64,000 nucleotides of DNA from Brachynemurus nebulosus. Taxonomy: Eukaryota; Arthropoda; Insecta; Neuroptera; Myrmeleontidae. The notes below the pieces were generated by a model. The model did no database searches. It saw nothing but the letters and a program-made list of their open reading frames with translations, and was not told the origin of the DNA. The translations under genes and the position numbers were made by a program. This document shows, in pieces, positions 10,705 through 22,240 of this stretch. The DNA is taken from positions 9,812,543 through 9,876,542 of the forward strand of contig JAPWDM010000001.1 of the NCBI GenBank assembly GCA_035578155.1, in the 5' to 3' direction. The number at the start of each line of letters is the position of its first letter. Position 1 is the stretch's first letter.

Positions 10705-11766
10705 TGCCCGGTTTTTCAGTGATGGTTTAAACCAAAGATTATAGTTAAACTCGAGTTTATCTCATTTTTCAGTTTTACAGTGTGAGTTTAAATATGGCCA
10801 TCAGTTTAAACTACGTTTAATTTAAACGGCCAATATTCGTGGTTTAAACTACACATTTAGTTTAAACCTAGGAAACGTCAAATATTGTGTTTAATTTTTG
10901 GTTAAATAAAATATAAAATGAGAGCGACCAAGAGTATTATTTAGATTTAGTAAATGTACGTGCGTCGGGTAAAAACCATACGTTTCCGTCCTAATCATTT
11001 TGAAATTTGGGATAATTTTGATTTTTATTCAAGATTTCCAATGCAAAAAGATATTGCCTTTTTCGTTCTGGAGAAAACTTTTTTCTTTTAGATAATAATC
11101 ATTAAACTGAAAACTATTATAATAGTAACAATTTTTAAGAATAACGCATTATCTCCTGAAATAATGTTCTTGTTGACATTAAGATATTATGCAAGTGGGG
11201 GTATGCTTATAATATGTGAAGATTTCGCAGGAGTATCGAAAACTACTACTAGTAAAGTAGTGAAACTAGTATCTCAGAATATTCCTCTTAAATTTATTAA
11301 ATTTCTTAAATTTCCAGACATGGAAAAGACTCAAATTATAGGAAATTTTTATAACATTTCACGGTTTCCTAAAGTAATTGCTGCTTTAGAAATTAGAAAT
11401 GTGACGCACTGAATCAGAAACACTGATAAATGCAAACAAATTGCACAGCCCAATGCCTTTTTTATGACACGCTTTAAAAATTGCACCCTAATGTAATTTT
11501 TAAAAATATATTCAAATATATACATTTAAATTATTTTCACATAGTAGAAAATATCATCACAATTCAAACAATCTGTTTTGACATGTATTAAAAAAAGCCA
11601 AAAGTAGTAATTTGCTATGGTTACTTAGTTTAAACTCCGTTTAAATAAACTACGGTAGTATTGACACTGTAAAACATCGGTGGTTTACTTGATTAGTTTA
11701 AACTTGAGTTTAGCTAAACGTGGTTTACATAAACTCAAGTTTAAACGGCCACTGAAAAACCGGGCA
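10705..11766 (+). mobile_element. Nested PIF/Harbinger element (1062 bp), internally deleted
   Basis: Terminal inverted repeats start TGCCCGGTTTTTCAGTG and are perfect over the outer 17 bp. The target duplication is TAA at 10702-10704 and 11767-11769, the Harbinger signature. Subterminal GTTTAAAC motifs occur repeatedly in both arms. Inside is a transposase remnant; the catalytic core is missing. Confidence 0.9.
10975..11412 (+). pseudogene. Harbinger transposase N-terminal remnant
   Basis: A frame reading RPNHFEIWDNFDFYSRFPMQK, with stops before the next block, is followed at about 11140-11412 by NNALSPEI and LRYYASGG...DFAGVSKTTTSKVVK, the helix-turn-helix region of HARBI1-type transposases, then FYNISRFPKVIAALE where the first catalytic Asp segment should begin. 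It ends at a stop at 11410-11412; the DDE domain is deleted. Confidence 0.7.
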
Positions 11767-12312
11767 TAAGAGTTGTTACTAGAGATCTTTGATTAAACCT
11801 CAAGGCTACAAAAATTTATTTATAAAATTACCTAATTAAGGCATTTTATACTCATAAAATTTTACGTAAATCCATCAAACTTACACTCCCTGTTCAATCT
11901 CGATAAAATTTTTTAACCAAAAAATTTGTATTTTTTGAATTTAAAAAAAAAAATTATTTGTTGAAAATACGTTATAAGCATTACTATGTACATATAGGTA
12001 TTTATGATATTAAGTACATATTATATTCATATATAACGAATACAACGAATACGTAAGTATCTACAACACAATACATATTATGTATTAGTGGTATTAGTTA
12101 AGGAATACATAATATCATACATATCTACGATATCTAAAATATTACGTATTAGTATAGAATACAGATATTAGTAATATTTGGTATCGCTTAAGATATTATA
12201 ATACCGTCAAACGAATATATTCATATTAGGTAATATTCATAAATATTCGTATTAACCCATCACTACTTATAGGTACATTTATAGTTGCCATATTTTCTGA
12301 TTCCTCGTTCAT

Positions 12313-13170
12313 TTTTGTTTGTTTGTTTATTTAAGACAAAGAAAAAAAGTAAAATTAATCGGTAGGCTGCCACCAGTCAGCAATTTGTCGACAAGATAAG
12401 TTAAAGTATTATTTGTAGTTTAAAATTTTAAATTTCAGTAGCACGGCTATTCGCGGTTATCTGGTTATTTTCGTGCCTTCGACGGTTGCGTGGTATGTGT
12501 AAATAAAAATTTAAAAATTTTTTGATCAAAATTCTTTTGAAAACCTCCTTTTTTTGAATGAGTTTCAACAAGAATTTTGTTTCTCTTTAAAATCCCTTTT
12601 TTATTTTGTCGAATTTTAACAAATTTTCTATAAAAAAAAAAAAAAACTTTTTTTTCTCGTATCGCAACAAATCTTTTATTAACAAAAAAACCTTTTTTTG
12701 TCGTATCCCACCGCTTTTCCACCAAATGTGAAGAACTGGGTAGAGTAGGGTGGTAATTTAGGGACGGGGTGGTTGACTAACAAATCCACCCTCGAGGCCG
12801 ATTCGGGGCCGTTTATCTGGAAGGAATCAGAACGGTATGGCTTCTACAATTGGGTACGCTTAAGAAAAATAAGCAGTTCCCAAAACTGCGGGTGTAAATC
12901 ATAGAATTAACAATAAAATTGAAATTAAGTCAAGATAAAATATGAAAATCAATTATTGAAATAATAATCATTGCTATTGTTGCAATTTTAAACAAATAAC
13001 GTAAAATAAACTAAAATAAAATACAATAAAAGTAACAAAAAAAAACTCTTACATTGTTACTGTACTTCCATTGTTGAGTCGACACTGTTATTCTTTTCAC
13101 ACACTTAATTTTTTCACCAACAATATGAGTTAACCAAGACACGTTATTTTTACGCGAGTTCAACTGACTA
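12313..13170. other. Leader-side sequence of the gag remnant; no gene
   Basis: Lies 5' of the gag start on the minus strand and may include its untranslated leader or LTR, but I could not define LTR ends or a primer-binding site. The 86-codon frame at 12465-12725 is Lys/Phe low-complexity and is not called. Confidence 0.3.
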
Positions 13171-14428
13171 GGAAATGCACCCAGAGTGAAATTCGGTATT
13201 TTGATGAAACTTCGCTGGTGTGTAGAATAGGCAAAAATAAGGAACCCGTATTTTTTTTTATCGGCCATCTTCCATGTTTACGGGGTGAAACTACCCCCTA
13301 AAATTGGGGGTTCAAATCGTATTTCTTAAGATATCTCGAAAACTATAAGAGATAGAGGAAAACTTTAAATTGACGAAATGTTACTCTTTGAAAGACCTAT
13401 CATCTGTATAAGTTAAACAGGGCCGGGTTCATAAGAGGGTCTGGAGGGGTGAAAATGGGGGTAAATTTTCTTGTATAGCCTGAATGGTTCAATGCATCAA
13501 ATTTTTGCCATCACAAATAGAAAGAGCACCAAAAATTAGGGGATACGTGTTTTTGCGTTTTTTCGAAATATATGTGGTATCCAAGCCATATAAGGAGGAA
13601 AAAAATAGGGTTGATTATATTGCATTATTATTGAATGCAAATACCTTCTATATTTTTTTTTTATTTTTATGCTTATTCTCATCATTAAAATGTAAATTGT
13701 TACTTTCCGATAATGATTCATGTATTTTTCCGTACTTACTTAATTGGTAGTTTAGCTATGTGTATATTTGGTTACTAATATTCAATATTTTTTATACCTA
13801 TTTCTACCAAAGTTCTCTGGTCTGCAAGTGTTAATGAATGTTCAACAAGAAGCAATAAATAGTTAGTACTGAAAAATATATGAATCATAATCGGAAAGTA
13901 AAAATTTAATTTTAATGATGAAAATAAGCATAAAAATAAAAAAATATAGAAGGTGTTTGCAATCAATAATAATGCAATATAATCAACCCTATTTTTTTCC
14001 TCCTTATATGGCTTGGATACCACACATATTTCGAAAAAACGCAAAAACACGTGTCCCCTAATTTTTGGTGCTTTTTCTATTTATGATGGCAAAAATTTGA
14101 TACATTGAACCATTCAGGCTGTACAAGAAAATTTACTCCCATTTTCACCCCTCCGGACCCTCTTATGAACCCGGTCCTGGTTTAACCTATACAGATGAAT
14201 AGGTCTTTCAAAAAGTAACATTTCATCAAATTAAAATTTCTCTCCATCTCTTATAGTTTTCGAGATATCTTAAGAAATACTATTTGAACCTCCAATTTTA
14301 GGGGCTGGTTTCACCCCGTAAACATGGAAGATGGCCGATAAAAAAAAATACGGGTCCCTTATTTTTGCCTATTCTACACACCAGCGAAGTTTCATCAAAA
14401 TCCCGAATTTCACTCTGGGTGCATTTCC
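13171..14428. repeat. Large inverted repeat (palindrome), arms about 570 bp
   Basis: The left arm (13171 to about 13740) and right arm (about 13860 to 14428) are reverse complements with scattered mismatches and small indels; the spacer is about 120 bp. The outer tips read GGAAATGCACCC on both sides. Similar reading frames on opposite strands (for example 13011-13268 minus and 14331-14570 plus) are a by-product of the symmetry. It could be a foldback transposon or two head-to-head copies of one repeat. Confidence 0.85.
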
Positions 14429-14911
14429 TTGTGAGACTTCTTTTCTGATCGCCGTCCAAAAAGCGACTCTCCTCGCCCTTTTGCGTCTTAGAAATCAGCA
14501 CATTCAAGGCTTATTTTTATCAGCGAGCGACAGCTCGTCGCCGGTTAACATAAACAATTCTTTTTATTAATAATATTAATCTATTGATAGCCGTTTTCGT
14601 TTTGCAATTCAGACCGTTCTAAAGCATATATGTAGTATAATAGGTATATGGCCAATCCCTATAAGAGGCAGTGGTTCCGATGAAGTGAGATGGATAGACA
14701 TCGGGCCGAGGTACTTAAGTTGTTTTGCGCAGGTACTTCAATTAATAGTGGCTTCCGTGGCTTCAATAGATAAATTTTGCGGGTATTTTAAACTGATATA
14801 AGTTTAAAAAATTTGATGCGCAAAATTTTTTTTATTTGATAAAATTTAAAAATGTAAAAAACTGTATGTCAAACGTTGTAAATAAATATAAAAGTATTTT
14901 GGTTATATAGG
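14429..14911. other. No recognised gene
   Basis: Unique-looking sequence between the palindrome and the pogo element; no domain, TIR or RNA gene was recognised. Confidence 0.3.
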
Positions 14912-15239
14912 TACCGTAAATATGGGCTACTTTGGCCCACTTTTCAGCATTTTCAAATTAGTTTGCTTATAAATACCACATTTTTACTACCTGAAAATTC
15001 CGGTAACCATCATATACACTTAGGCTATCTTATATTTTAGTTTATTGAAGAATTCCATTTTTTTTTCTATTTTTTCTATTTAATTTCAAATTTTGAAATT
15101 TGGGCCAATGTTACCCTTAGGTTTGGGTTACTTTGGCCCAAGTCACTTTTACCTGTTTAAGAGCATTATGCAAAAGCCTGGAGCAAAGAAGGAGTTGGGT
15201 ATGAAAGAAATACAAATTCCTAAATTGAAATATTAATAT

Positions 15240-16407
15240 CACTGGTCGGCAAAAGAAAACAAAAATCCGGGAGCAAAAAGCTTGCTATGTGATTTCTATC
15301 AGCTTTGGTTTGCTGAATCCAAATTTGTTTACAGATTTATCCGATCACGTCTAGTTTTCGAGATATTTCCATTGAAATAAAATACCGGAATTGATATGTT
15401 ACATACATGTTTATTTTAAAAAAAAAATTCTTACACAGATATTTACTTTTACAATCCAAATTAAAATCATATTCGTATGAAATCAAAAACTAATATAACA
15501 TAAAAAATTAACAATTATTTGGTAGATCGCTTCCATTTATAACTTTTATGTCTTGTTTCTCGATTGATTTCCCCACAAAAATCAGCTAGTATTGGTGGAG
15601 TCCATTTACCGTTACACCTTTTTTCCACGTGCGCAATTTCTTGGTGAAATCTTTCACCATGCTCATCGGACACGGCACCAAAATTTTCTGGAAAAAAATC
15701 TAAATGCGAATGCAAGAAGTGTATTTTTTATGACATGTTACATCCGAGTTGTTGATACTATGAAAGGAGTTCTTGTACTAACTCTTCATAATTCTCAGCC
15801 TTTTTATTTCCCAGAAAATTGTAACATATATTTTCAAAAATTACCCATGCTCTTTTTCTTTATCGACCAACTTAGATTTGAACAATTGGTCTTTAAAGAT
15901 TTCTCTTATTTGAGGACCAACTAGTAGGTACATGCATAGAGTTGTTCGGTAGTGTGTATCCATTCCCACCATGCACCTCAACCACATAAATAACGAATAT
16001 CACACACACTAACATTCACTTACTACACACACAAACACAAACTCTAAATATGTATATTACCATAGAGAGTGGGGGCCAAGTAAAATAACGTAAAATATTG
16101 GCTACAGCCGGAATGCTAACTAACATATAGTAGTTTGGCCCCTTGGCTAGTAGTAAGCAATAGCTTGCTACCTCTATCCGCTCTAGGATGAATGCAGATA
16201 ACAACAAAATTTGTGTACCAACGTTGAGAATTACCGCTGCCTGCTCCTAAATATAACGAACTCTAGTGAAATCGAAAAATGTTTATTGCATCAAAACTAG
16301 ACGTACTGAATAAATTCTGACTACGTATTTAGATTTACTATGTTCATATGTATATGTATTTAATTCACATATACATTTCTTTGCTCTTATTTTGATGCCG
16401 ACCAGTG
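15240..16407 (-). mobile_element. Nested 1168-bp element with CACTGGTCGGCA ends
   Basis: Perfect 12-bp termini CACTGGTCGGCA, with TAT on both sides (15237-15239 and 16408-16410). Inside the pogo element. It carries a decayed minus-strand ORF; superfamily not assigned. Confidence 0.7.
15515..15925 (-). pseudogene. Decayed ORF of the nested element (SDEHGERFHQ family)
   Basis: The frame contains NYEELVQELL, HSHLDFFPENFGAVSDEHGERFHQEI and a Lys-rich end at 15515. At least three in-frame stops break the upstream part. I recall this motif in many uncharacterised arthropod and hemipteran proteins, presumably transposon-encoded; I cannot name the superfamily. The termini at 15240 and 16407 make it the probable gene of that element. 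Confidence 0.6.
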
Positions 16408-16526
16408 TATTTTACGTTAAGAAAAACACTTATAAAAGTACAAAATGTAAAAAAAAGGCAAGATTCTGAATAGTCAAATTTCTCTTAAAAGGGAAATATT
16501 AAAACATGTCCTTAAGAGAGGTTAAA

Positions 16527-18476
16527 AATCATTAACAATAAAAAGACCTCTTTTAACAAGTTTTGGCACTCGAATGAGTTTTTCAATGTCATTCCACTGA
16601 TAAAAAAGTATGCCCTTCTCTGCAGGCTACTTCCAAAACTTCAAAGTGCGCGCCATACGATCCACTTTGGCTCCCTTCTCTGTCACAGTGAGCACAATCC
16701 CTGGAAAACGTAGTCCATTCCAGCGAACGATATCAAAGCTTCCTTCTTGCAAGTTCATTTTCACGTTTCCATCTTGATTTGGGACCTCTGAGTGCTTGCT
16801 TGTACTGGGATAGGACTCGTCAATTCTAGGAGCAACAGGTTCCTCTTCGGGTTCATCGAAATCATCATCCTCACTACTTGTAAAACACATGTCACTGTGG
16901 CCTGAAGACACAAGGCTTAAGTCGTCATCATCACTATCATATGTTGATGACCAGCTTGCCGTTCTTTTACTCTTTTTTTTCTTCATAGATTTTTTCCACA
17001 TTTTTTGTTTCTATCTAAGTTTTTCTCTTGTTTTTTCTGCTGTTTTTCTTCTTTCTGGTTTTTTTCAGTTCTTTTTGTTTCTTCTTTTCTTTCTTTTTCT
17101 CGACCTTTTTATTTTGCTTCTTTTCTTGATGCTGAAGAACATCGGCTGATGTGATACTTCTACCAGCAGGAACATCCAGCTTTTGTCTTTTTGTTGCTCG
17201 AGGCTTGACAACTTCTTGCCTTTTTCCTTCGAGATGTTTGATGAAGGTTTCTCCCACTAGCTCCAAGTTAACAGAAACATTAATGGACGGTAAGCGCTTC
17301 AAAACTTCCTCCTTATTTACTGGATGAATGCCAGCCTTTTTAAAGCCAGCCTTCAAGTTCTCTCTCACATTGGGCTCTAACATATCCAAAGCTTTTTTTT
17401 AGCAATCTTGGAAAAATGTCTTTTGGCAATGTGGCTACAGCCTTACCACTCTCTGATTGTTTCCAGTCTGTTAGGACTTGCCTCCATTTGATTTTCAGAG
17501 GCCTAAAATAAGCTAAATCAAGTGGCTGTGTTAAGTGAGAAGAGTTGGGAGGCAGGCAAATGAATTCAATATTGTTTTCTTCACATAGTCTCAGAACATT
17601 TAAACTCACATGCGAGCTGAGATTATCTCCTATGATAACCTTTTTGCCTTCTTGCTTTTTCACAATAGGGAGCAGATGTGTCGAAAACCAATCCTCAAAA
17701 GTAGCTCCATCGATCCATCCATGCTTAGTCCTGTTGTAACGTGCCCGTTCTGGGCCGTTTTCCGTCAATGTGGTCCATAAATGCTCTCCTTTATATATAA
17801 CATAAGGAGGCAATGAGTCACCATTGACATTACCACAGAACATGACACTAATATTTGATTTAGTAGAGTTCATTATACGTTCTGGGTACTTACAGCCTCT
17901 TCGACAAATAACCTTTTTCCTGCCTGGATCATCAGACATACAAGTTTCATCGAAATTGTAAATGTTATCCCGCGGGACATCCTTAACCACCTCGTTTAGA
18001 TTGTCAATGTAGTCTGATATGATATTTTCATCAATCTGAGCACGCTTTCTTTTAATGTTTGATGAAAGCTTGACTGTCAACTGAGGATGTCTCTTTAAAA
18101 AAGATTTTGTCCAGTCTCGGCCAGGAAGATTGTCACAAAAGCACTGTATAATCTTTCCTTGTTTAGTGAGATAGGATTTCACTACGTATCTCAGATCTAG
18201 TTCATCAAGAGGAAATCCATACTCGTACATTTCGTCAATATGACTGGCAAATGCGAGTTCTTCTTCCTCTGAAAAAACCTTCGGGTGGCCAGGTGAACTT
18301 GACAATAAATTTTTCAACTTGTTTTTAATAGTGTTGCGGGGTATTTTGAAATGATCGGCGGCCTGCCTTTGTGTCATTTCACCAGATCTAACAGCCTCCA
18401 AGCAAGTCTGAAGATGGTCAAGACTATAATCAGCATATTTTCGGCTCCCAGGCTGACGTTTATAGTTGTATGGCAT
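16527..18476 (-). pseudogene. pogo-like transposase with two frame changes and one stop
   Basis: Start is taken at ATG 18476 (MPYNYKRQ), just after a TTTTCAG acceptor-like site. A Psq-type helix-turn-helix (GEMTQRQAADHFKIPRNTIK) precedes a CENP-B-like domain and the DDE_1 catalytic core with YNFDET (Asp176), IGDNLSSH (Asp284) and QPLDLAYF (Asp320). The frame shifts in an A8 tract near 17393-17400; the new frame continues as GFKKAGIHP and a Lys-rich coil to 17015. A second frame change near 17000 leads to an acidic Ser/Asp tail. At 16627-16629 a TAG replaces what looks like Trp, and a readable C-terminus (PAEKGILFYQWNDIE) continues to about 16527. The protein is therefore dead unless frameshifting occurs. 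Confidence 0.8.
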
Positions 18477-18581
18477 CTTGCACAAACTGAAAACAAAAAC
18501 ATGGAATACTAAAACATCCACTGTTTAGCTGTTTAAGCTTTTTACAGTTAATTGTAGTTCAATTTTAATAACTTATAAAAG

Positions 18582-18628
18582 TACGACCTACTTTGGCCCA
18601 AAACAAATGTGGGCCAAAGTAGGTCGTA
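18582..18628. promoter_or_regulatory. 19-bp perfect hairpin with the pogo end motif
   Basis: Arms 18582-18600 and 18610-18628, each containing CCTACTTTGGCCCA, separated by 9 nt. It sits about 105 bp upstream of the transposase start and repeats the terminal motif, so it is a candidate transposase-binding or autoregulatory site (inference). Confidence 0.55.
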
Positions 18629-19030
18629 TTTTTGAGGTTATCAGAACTGACTTACAAAAAAATTCATAGAAAAAAAATAAATGCGTTTAGGAGAGTTGTA
18701 ACTACTTTCAGACTTAAAGCATTAAATAAGTGTTCTAAAAAAGTACTTACCAAATATGTATGAGAAGTAGAATGTTCTCTGCGGGTGGAAGTTTCAGAGC
18801 TTCAATTATCACGTGCAAAAACTAGTCTAACAACTTGAGGTGCTGCTTCGAAGCGGACAATGTGAGAACCACTCAAACTATTAGACTGCCTGAGTAGTGC
18901 TGCTACCTTGCCGAATCTTACGGAACTAGTTCAAAAACTACGTCAAATGAGTGTGTAGAGAACGATTTGTTTGGTTTCTATTTTGGGCCAAAGAAGGACC
19001 TTAGGGCCAAAGTAGCCCGTGTTTACGGTA

Positions 19031-19548
19031 CTTGAAAATTATTTTTATTTAATTTATTCAAAATTTTTTTATTTTCTTTTTTAGCTAAATATAATTTCTT
19101 CGTTTTATTGTTTACTGTTTATATTTTTGAAAATATACGTATTACCATATTTTTTTAATTTTTTTTTATTTATCATAGTTTCCCATTATTTTTTTTTGGG
19201 GGGGGGTCAACTTATTTAACATTATCATTAAAAAGACATTAGTAAAAGCTACAAACAACTTAATTACTAAAAATCCCCCTTTTGACTTAAAAATCACACC
19301 GAAACAACAATTTATATAAATATCATGGTGCCTACAGATTTTTAAAGTTCAAATTCCCCGACTTTTCCAGGTTTTCCAGGAATTTTATTAAAAAATTCCC
19401 TGACTATTTTGTGAAAAATGTCGCTCTACTTTATTACAGAACAGCTAAAAAATTTCTTAATAACTTTTTAACACTTTTTTAAAAAAAAGTAAATGAAGAG
19501 CAAAAAAAAAATTAGCAATTGTAGAATTATTTATTTATATTTTATATT
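19031..19548. other. No recognised gene
   Basis: Very AT-rich, with T-tracts and a G9 run at about 19199-19207. No coding frame is supported. Confidence 0.3.
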
Positions 19549-19933
19549 TCGGTAGTAAAAAGGCAAAAGGGGCTAACTGATATAATATAAATTTTACAGA
19601 AGAGACGAAATAGTGTGAAGAGACAAAATATCATAATTGGGAACTGTGACTAAAAAAATGAAAAAAATATAAATTTTTCGTTTGGAAGTTTTACTAAACG
19701 GCTAATACTTCCATCAGCACTTCATAAGCATATGGAGTTTTTTTTTTTTTTTAGAATTTTTCTAAATTATCACAGATGGCTCCTTTTGCTTATTCTGTTA
19801 ACTTTAGTATCCTTGAGCCAAGAGTCATACCGTTTTGCCATGTCAAAGTTACTACTTTTTGATACTTTTTTTTTGACAAAAAAGCAATTTCAATAAAAAC
19901 TGCAGATGGATCCTTTTGCCTTTTTACTACCGA
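19549..19933. mobile_element. MITE-like element, 385 bp
   Basis: Perfect 22-bp inverted repeats beginning TCGGTAGTAAAAAGGCAAAA at 19549-19570 and 19912-19933. No coding capacity. No unambiguous target duplication was found (T-rich flanks). Confidence 0.65.
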
Positions 19934-20039
19934 TTTACATCTTATATGGATGGTAATTAGAAAAAACAACACTACTCAATTTAGTAAATACAAATTTTAT
20001 TATACAAATAAAAAAAAAAAAATAAAAAAATTTAAAAAG

Positions 20040-20536
20040 TGTAGAAATATTGAACGTCCAATTTTTACAAAATTTGTTGAAAAGGTCAAAGGTCAATGAT
20101 AAAAAAAAAATTCGAATCGTTTTTATATAAAAAGTACTTTTTATTTATTGTAAGAGAAAGAAAATGAACAAATTTACTTATTTTTTACTGAAAAATATTA
20201 ACAAATATTGTGTTATTAAATGTAAACGGTCAGAGTGATACTGACGTGAAGAGTGGAATCTCTCTGACTGCTGAACAAAATAAAATGAATCTGATTTTTG
20301 CAGCAGTGCACGCGGTGCACACCAGTGTTATATTATATGATATGCGTGTGATTGCGACTCCGTATTTATCGATATTTAGTAAAAGAAATAATAATGCGAT
20401 CTTCAATCCAAAATCATGTATTTTTCTCTGATATGTTACCAAGATTATTCTCCCAGCATACTAATATTATTAATTTACTATATGTATAGATAATTAATTT
20501 TATGCACGGCAAACTATGTAATTATGTGCCGGTACA
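20040..20536 (-). repeat. Possible solo or terminal LTR
   Basis: On the minus strand a purine tract (AAAGGGGGGAG, about 20541-20551) is followed by TGTACCGGCACATAA, the pattern of a polypurine tract next to the 5' edge of a 3' LTR. The following ~480 bp has AATAAA-like signals and a GC-richer promoter-like block at 20215-20330. No coding region of that element was recognised to the right; the other LTR boundary is uncertain. Confidence 0.35.
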
Positions 20537-21101
20537 TTACTCCCCCCTTTCAAAAGAAAAAATCTTGGCACACTTCAAAAAAAAAAAAAAAAAAAAAAAA
20601 TTCTTGCTGAAGGGAAAAATTTTCAGGAAGCAAACTAAATTGTTCCCTGAAAATTAAAAAACCGTCCAGTATAACAATGCTATATAATTACATGTCATTA
20701 TTATACAAATATTAAAAAAATTACAATACATAATAATATTATGAACAATTTGAATTTTCTGCTTCTTCGATCCGGATGTCTTCTATAGTTCAGAATATCG
20801 GAATCTAAAACATATAAAAATATACGGCAGAAAAATATCCAGATAAAATAATTAATTTTATCTATAAGAATTCATTGAAAAATAGAAATAAATTGAATAA
20901 TTATTAAGGTTGGGCAAATGCATATTTGCATACTTTTTTATTTATGAGCATATTTACCTCAAAATTTGATTTTTGATATAAACCATTTAAAAGCAAATGA
21001 GCTAACTTTTATTTTGCATATATTCACACTTTTTTGTAAATTTTGCATATTTTCCTTTTTAATGCATATTAAGTGCATATTTTCACAATTTAACCAAAAT
21101 A

Positions 21102-21752
21102 CACACACCGGCATAATTAGCGGAACATACAAAATATCTCTAAAGATCAAACAAACCATTTAATTTTAAGAAACTATTAGTTTTATTTAATTATTAACTT
21201 AAAATTACATGTTCACAAGTCGATATACCTTTATTGTCGTTAGCAAAAGCAATTAACCATATGAAATGCCAAATTTTTGGAATCTTATGTCATCTAAGAA
21301 TCATTTAAGTTAAAGATTATTTAACAAATAGAAAATGAAACACAGCGTTTTAATACCGCGTGCTTTCTCGAGTGCTCTTGTCAAAGTTTCCATTTGTCTT
21401 GCTGTACTCAGAATAATGTTATCTATAGTCTCCTGAGGCAACCTTTGCCCTTCTTTAATTACGGCAGCCTAAAGCTCGGCTACATTGAGAAAAAGCGGCA
21501 TTTGAATTCGAAAGTGACAGACCTCTTAAAAAGACTTGCATCAATAATAAATAAAAACAATTCTATGAAAAGTCAATTGATTCATTACTTCAATATTATT
21601 TTAAGCGAAGATGAAAAAAAACAGCCAACTTTGTTTAATAATAATAATAATAATTTATTTTAGCCATAGATACAGTTATAGTACAGTACAGATACAGTTA
21701 ATAAATAGGTTTTCATATTTTTTTTATGTTCCGCTAATTATGCCGGTGTGTG
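21102..21752 (-). mobile_element. Tc1/mariner-type deletion derivative, 651 bp
   Basis: Perfect 28-bp inverted repeats starting CACACACCGGCATAATTAGC at 21102-21129 and 21725-21752, with TA duplications (21100-21101 and 21753-21754). The minus strand at about 21352-21480 still reads the end of a Tc1-family transposase (NVAEL, then a TAG, then AAVIKEGQRLPQETI), so the element arose by internal deletion of a full copy. Confidence 0.85.
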
Positions 21753-21829
21753 TAATTAAATTAACAATTACTTTCTGAACTTACTGAACTTAGTTTAATT
21801 TAGAAAAGTCTAGTAACTTTTAATATCCT

Positions 21830-22240
21830 TTTATGTAAAATTAAAAATAAGTAATATAATACATGCCAGTAACTTTTTTCAATACATTTGTGTATTTTTT
21901 TTTTTTTTGCAAAATTTATTATTTTATTAATAAAAACACTTAATTATTTCCTGTAACTCAAATTCTGTTAAAATCATTCATGTAATTAATTCTATGTAAA
22001 ATTAAAAATAAGTAATATAATACATGCCAATAACTTTTTTCAATATAGTTGTGTATTTTTTTTTGCAAAATTTATTATTTTAATAATAAAAACACTTAAT
22101 TATTTCCTGTAACTCAAATTAAATTCTGTTAAAATCATTCATGTAATTAATTCTATGTAAAATTAAAAATAAGTAATATAATACATGTCAGTAACTTTCT
22201 TCATTTTTTTTTTTTTTTTGCAAAATTTATTATTTTAACC
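21830..22240. repeat. 161-bp tandem repeat, about 2.6 copies
   Basis: Units beginning TATGTAAAATTAAAAATAAG start at 21832, 21993 and 22154 with an exact 161-bp period. Each contains a T-tract followed by GCAAAATTTATTATTTTA. The array lies in the right half of the hAT-like element. Confidence 0.9.

Larger units (their letters stand above)
10079..12265. mobile_element. Non-autonomous hAT element (2187 bp) inside gag
   Basis: Ends are TAGTGGTGAGACGAATA on the left and, reverse-complemented, TAGTGATGGGTTAATACG on the right. They are flanked by a perfect 8-bp duplication CTTATAGG at 10071-10078 and 12266-12273. An 8-bp duplication and short imperfect termini fit hAT. The interior is AT-rich, with many TACGAATA-like subterminal motifs and no transposase. 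It hosts the Harbinger copy at 10705-11766. Confidence 0.85.
9533..12312 (-). pseudogene. Gypsy-like gag, interrupted by a transposon and one stop
   Basis: The gag start is ATG at 12312-12310; after about 13 residues the sequence is broken by the hAT element at 10079-12265. It resumes from 10078 with repeated VPISxPQ motifs, then LPEFSGRSNENIKEFIDKIK and a KYQLTGDAYKFVES segment typical of Ty3/gypsy capsid regions. An in-frame TAG near 9760 separates this from the continuing ELKDALLKKYTP...HKCYQRHDKTIDQF part, which ends at 9533. No protease or reverse transcriptase follows on the left, so the element is also truncated. Confidence 0.65.
14914..19028 (-). mobile_element. pogo/Tigger-like DNA transposon, 4115 bp
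   Basis: Ends are CCGTAAATATGGGCTACTTT and its inverse (CCGTAAACACGGGCTACTTT), with TA duplications at 14912-14913 and 19029-19030. It carries a pogo-type transposase on the minus strand. Copies of TACTTTGGCCCA recur inward from both ends (about 15124-15142, 18582-18628 and 18983-19010), likely subterminal transposase-binding sites. The element at 15240-16407 is inserted between its left end and the transposase 3' end. Confidence 0.85.

Noticed and set aside
12465..12725. Lys/Phe-rich minus-strand ORF
   Set aside because: Low-complexity A/T-tract translation with no family resemblance.
13011..14570. Similar short proteins on opposite strands near 13.0-14.6 kb
   Set aside because: They arise from the two arms of a palindrome; no domain and no independent coding signal.
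17015..17389. Lys-rich ORF as an independent gene
   Set aside because: It begins with the GFKKAGIHP continuation of the upstream pogo transposase, so it is the same gene after a frameshift in an A8 tract.
17393..17400. A8 tract in the pogo transposase as programmed frameshifting
   Set aside because: A second frame change and a Trp-to-stop change downstream make ordinary decay more likely; comparison with other copies would settle it.
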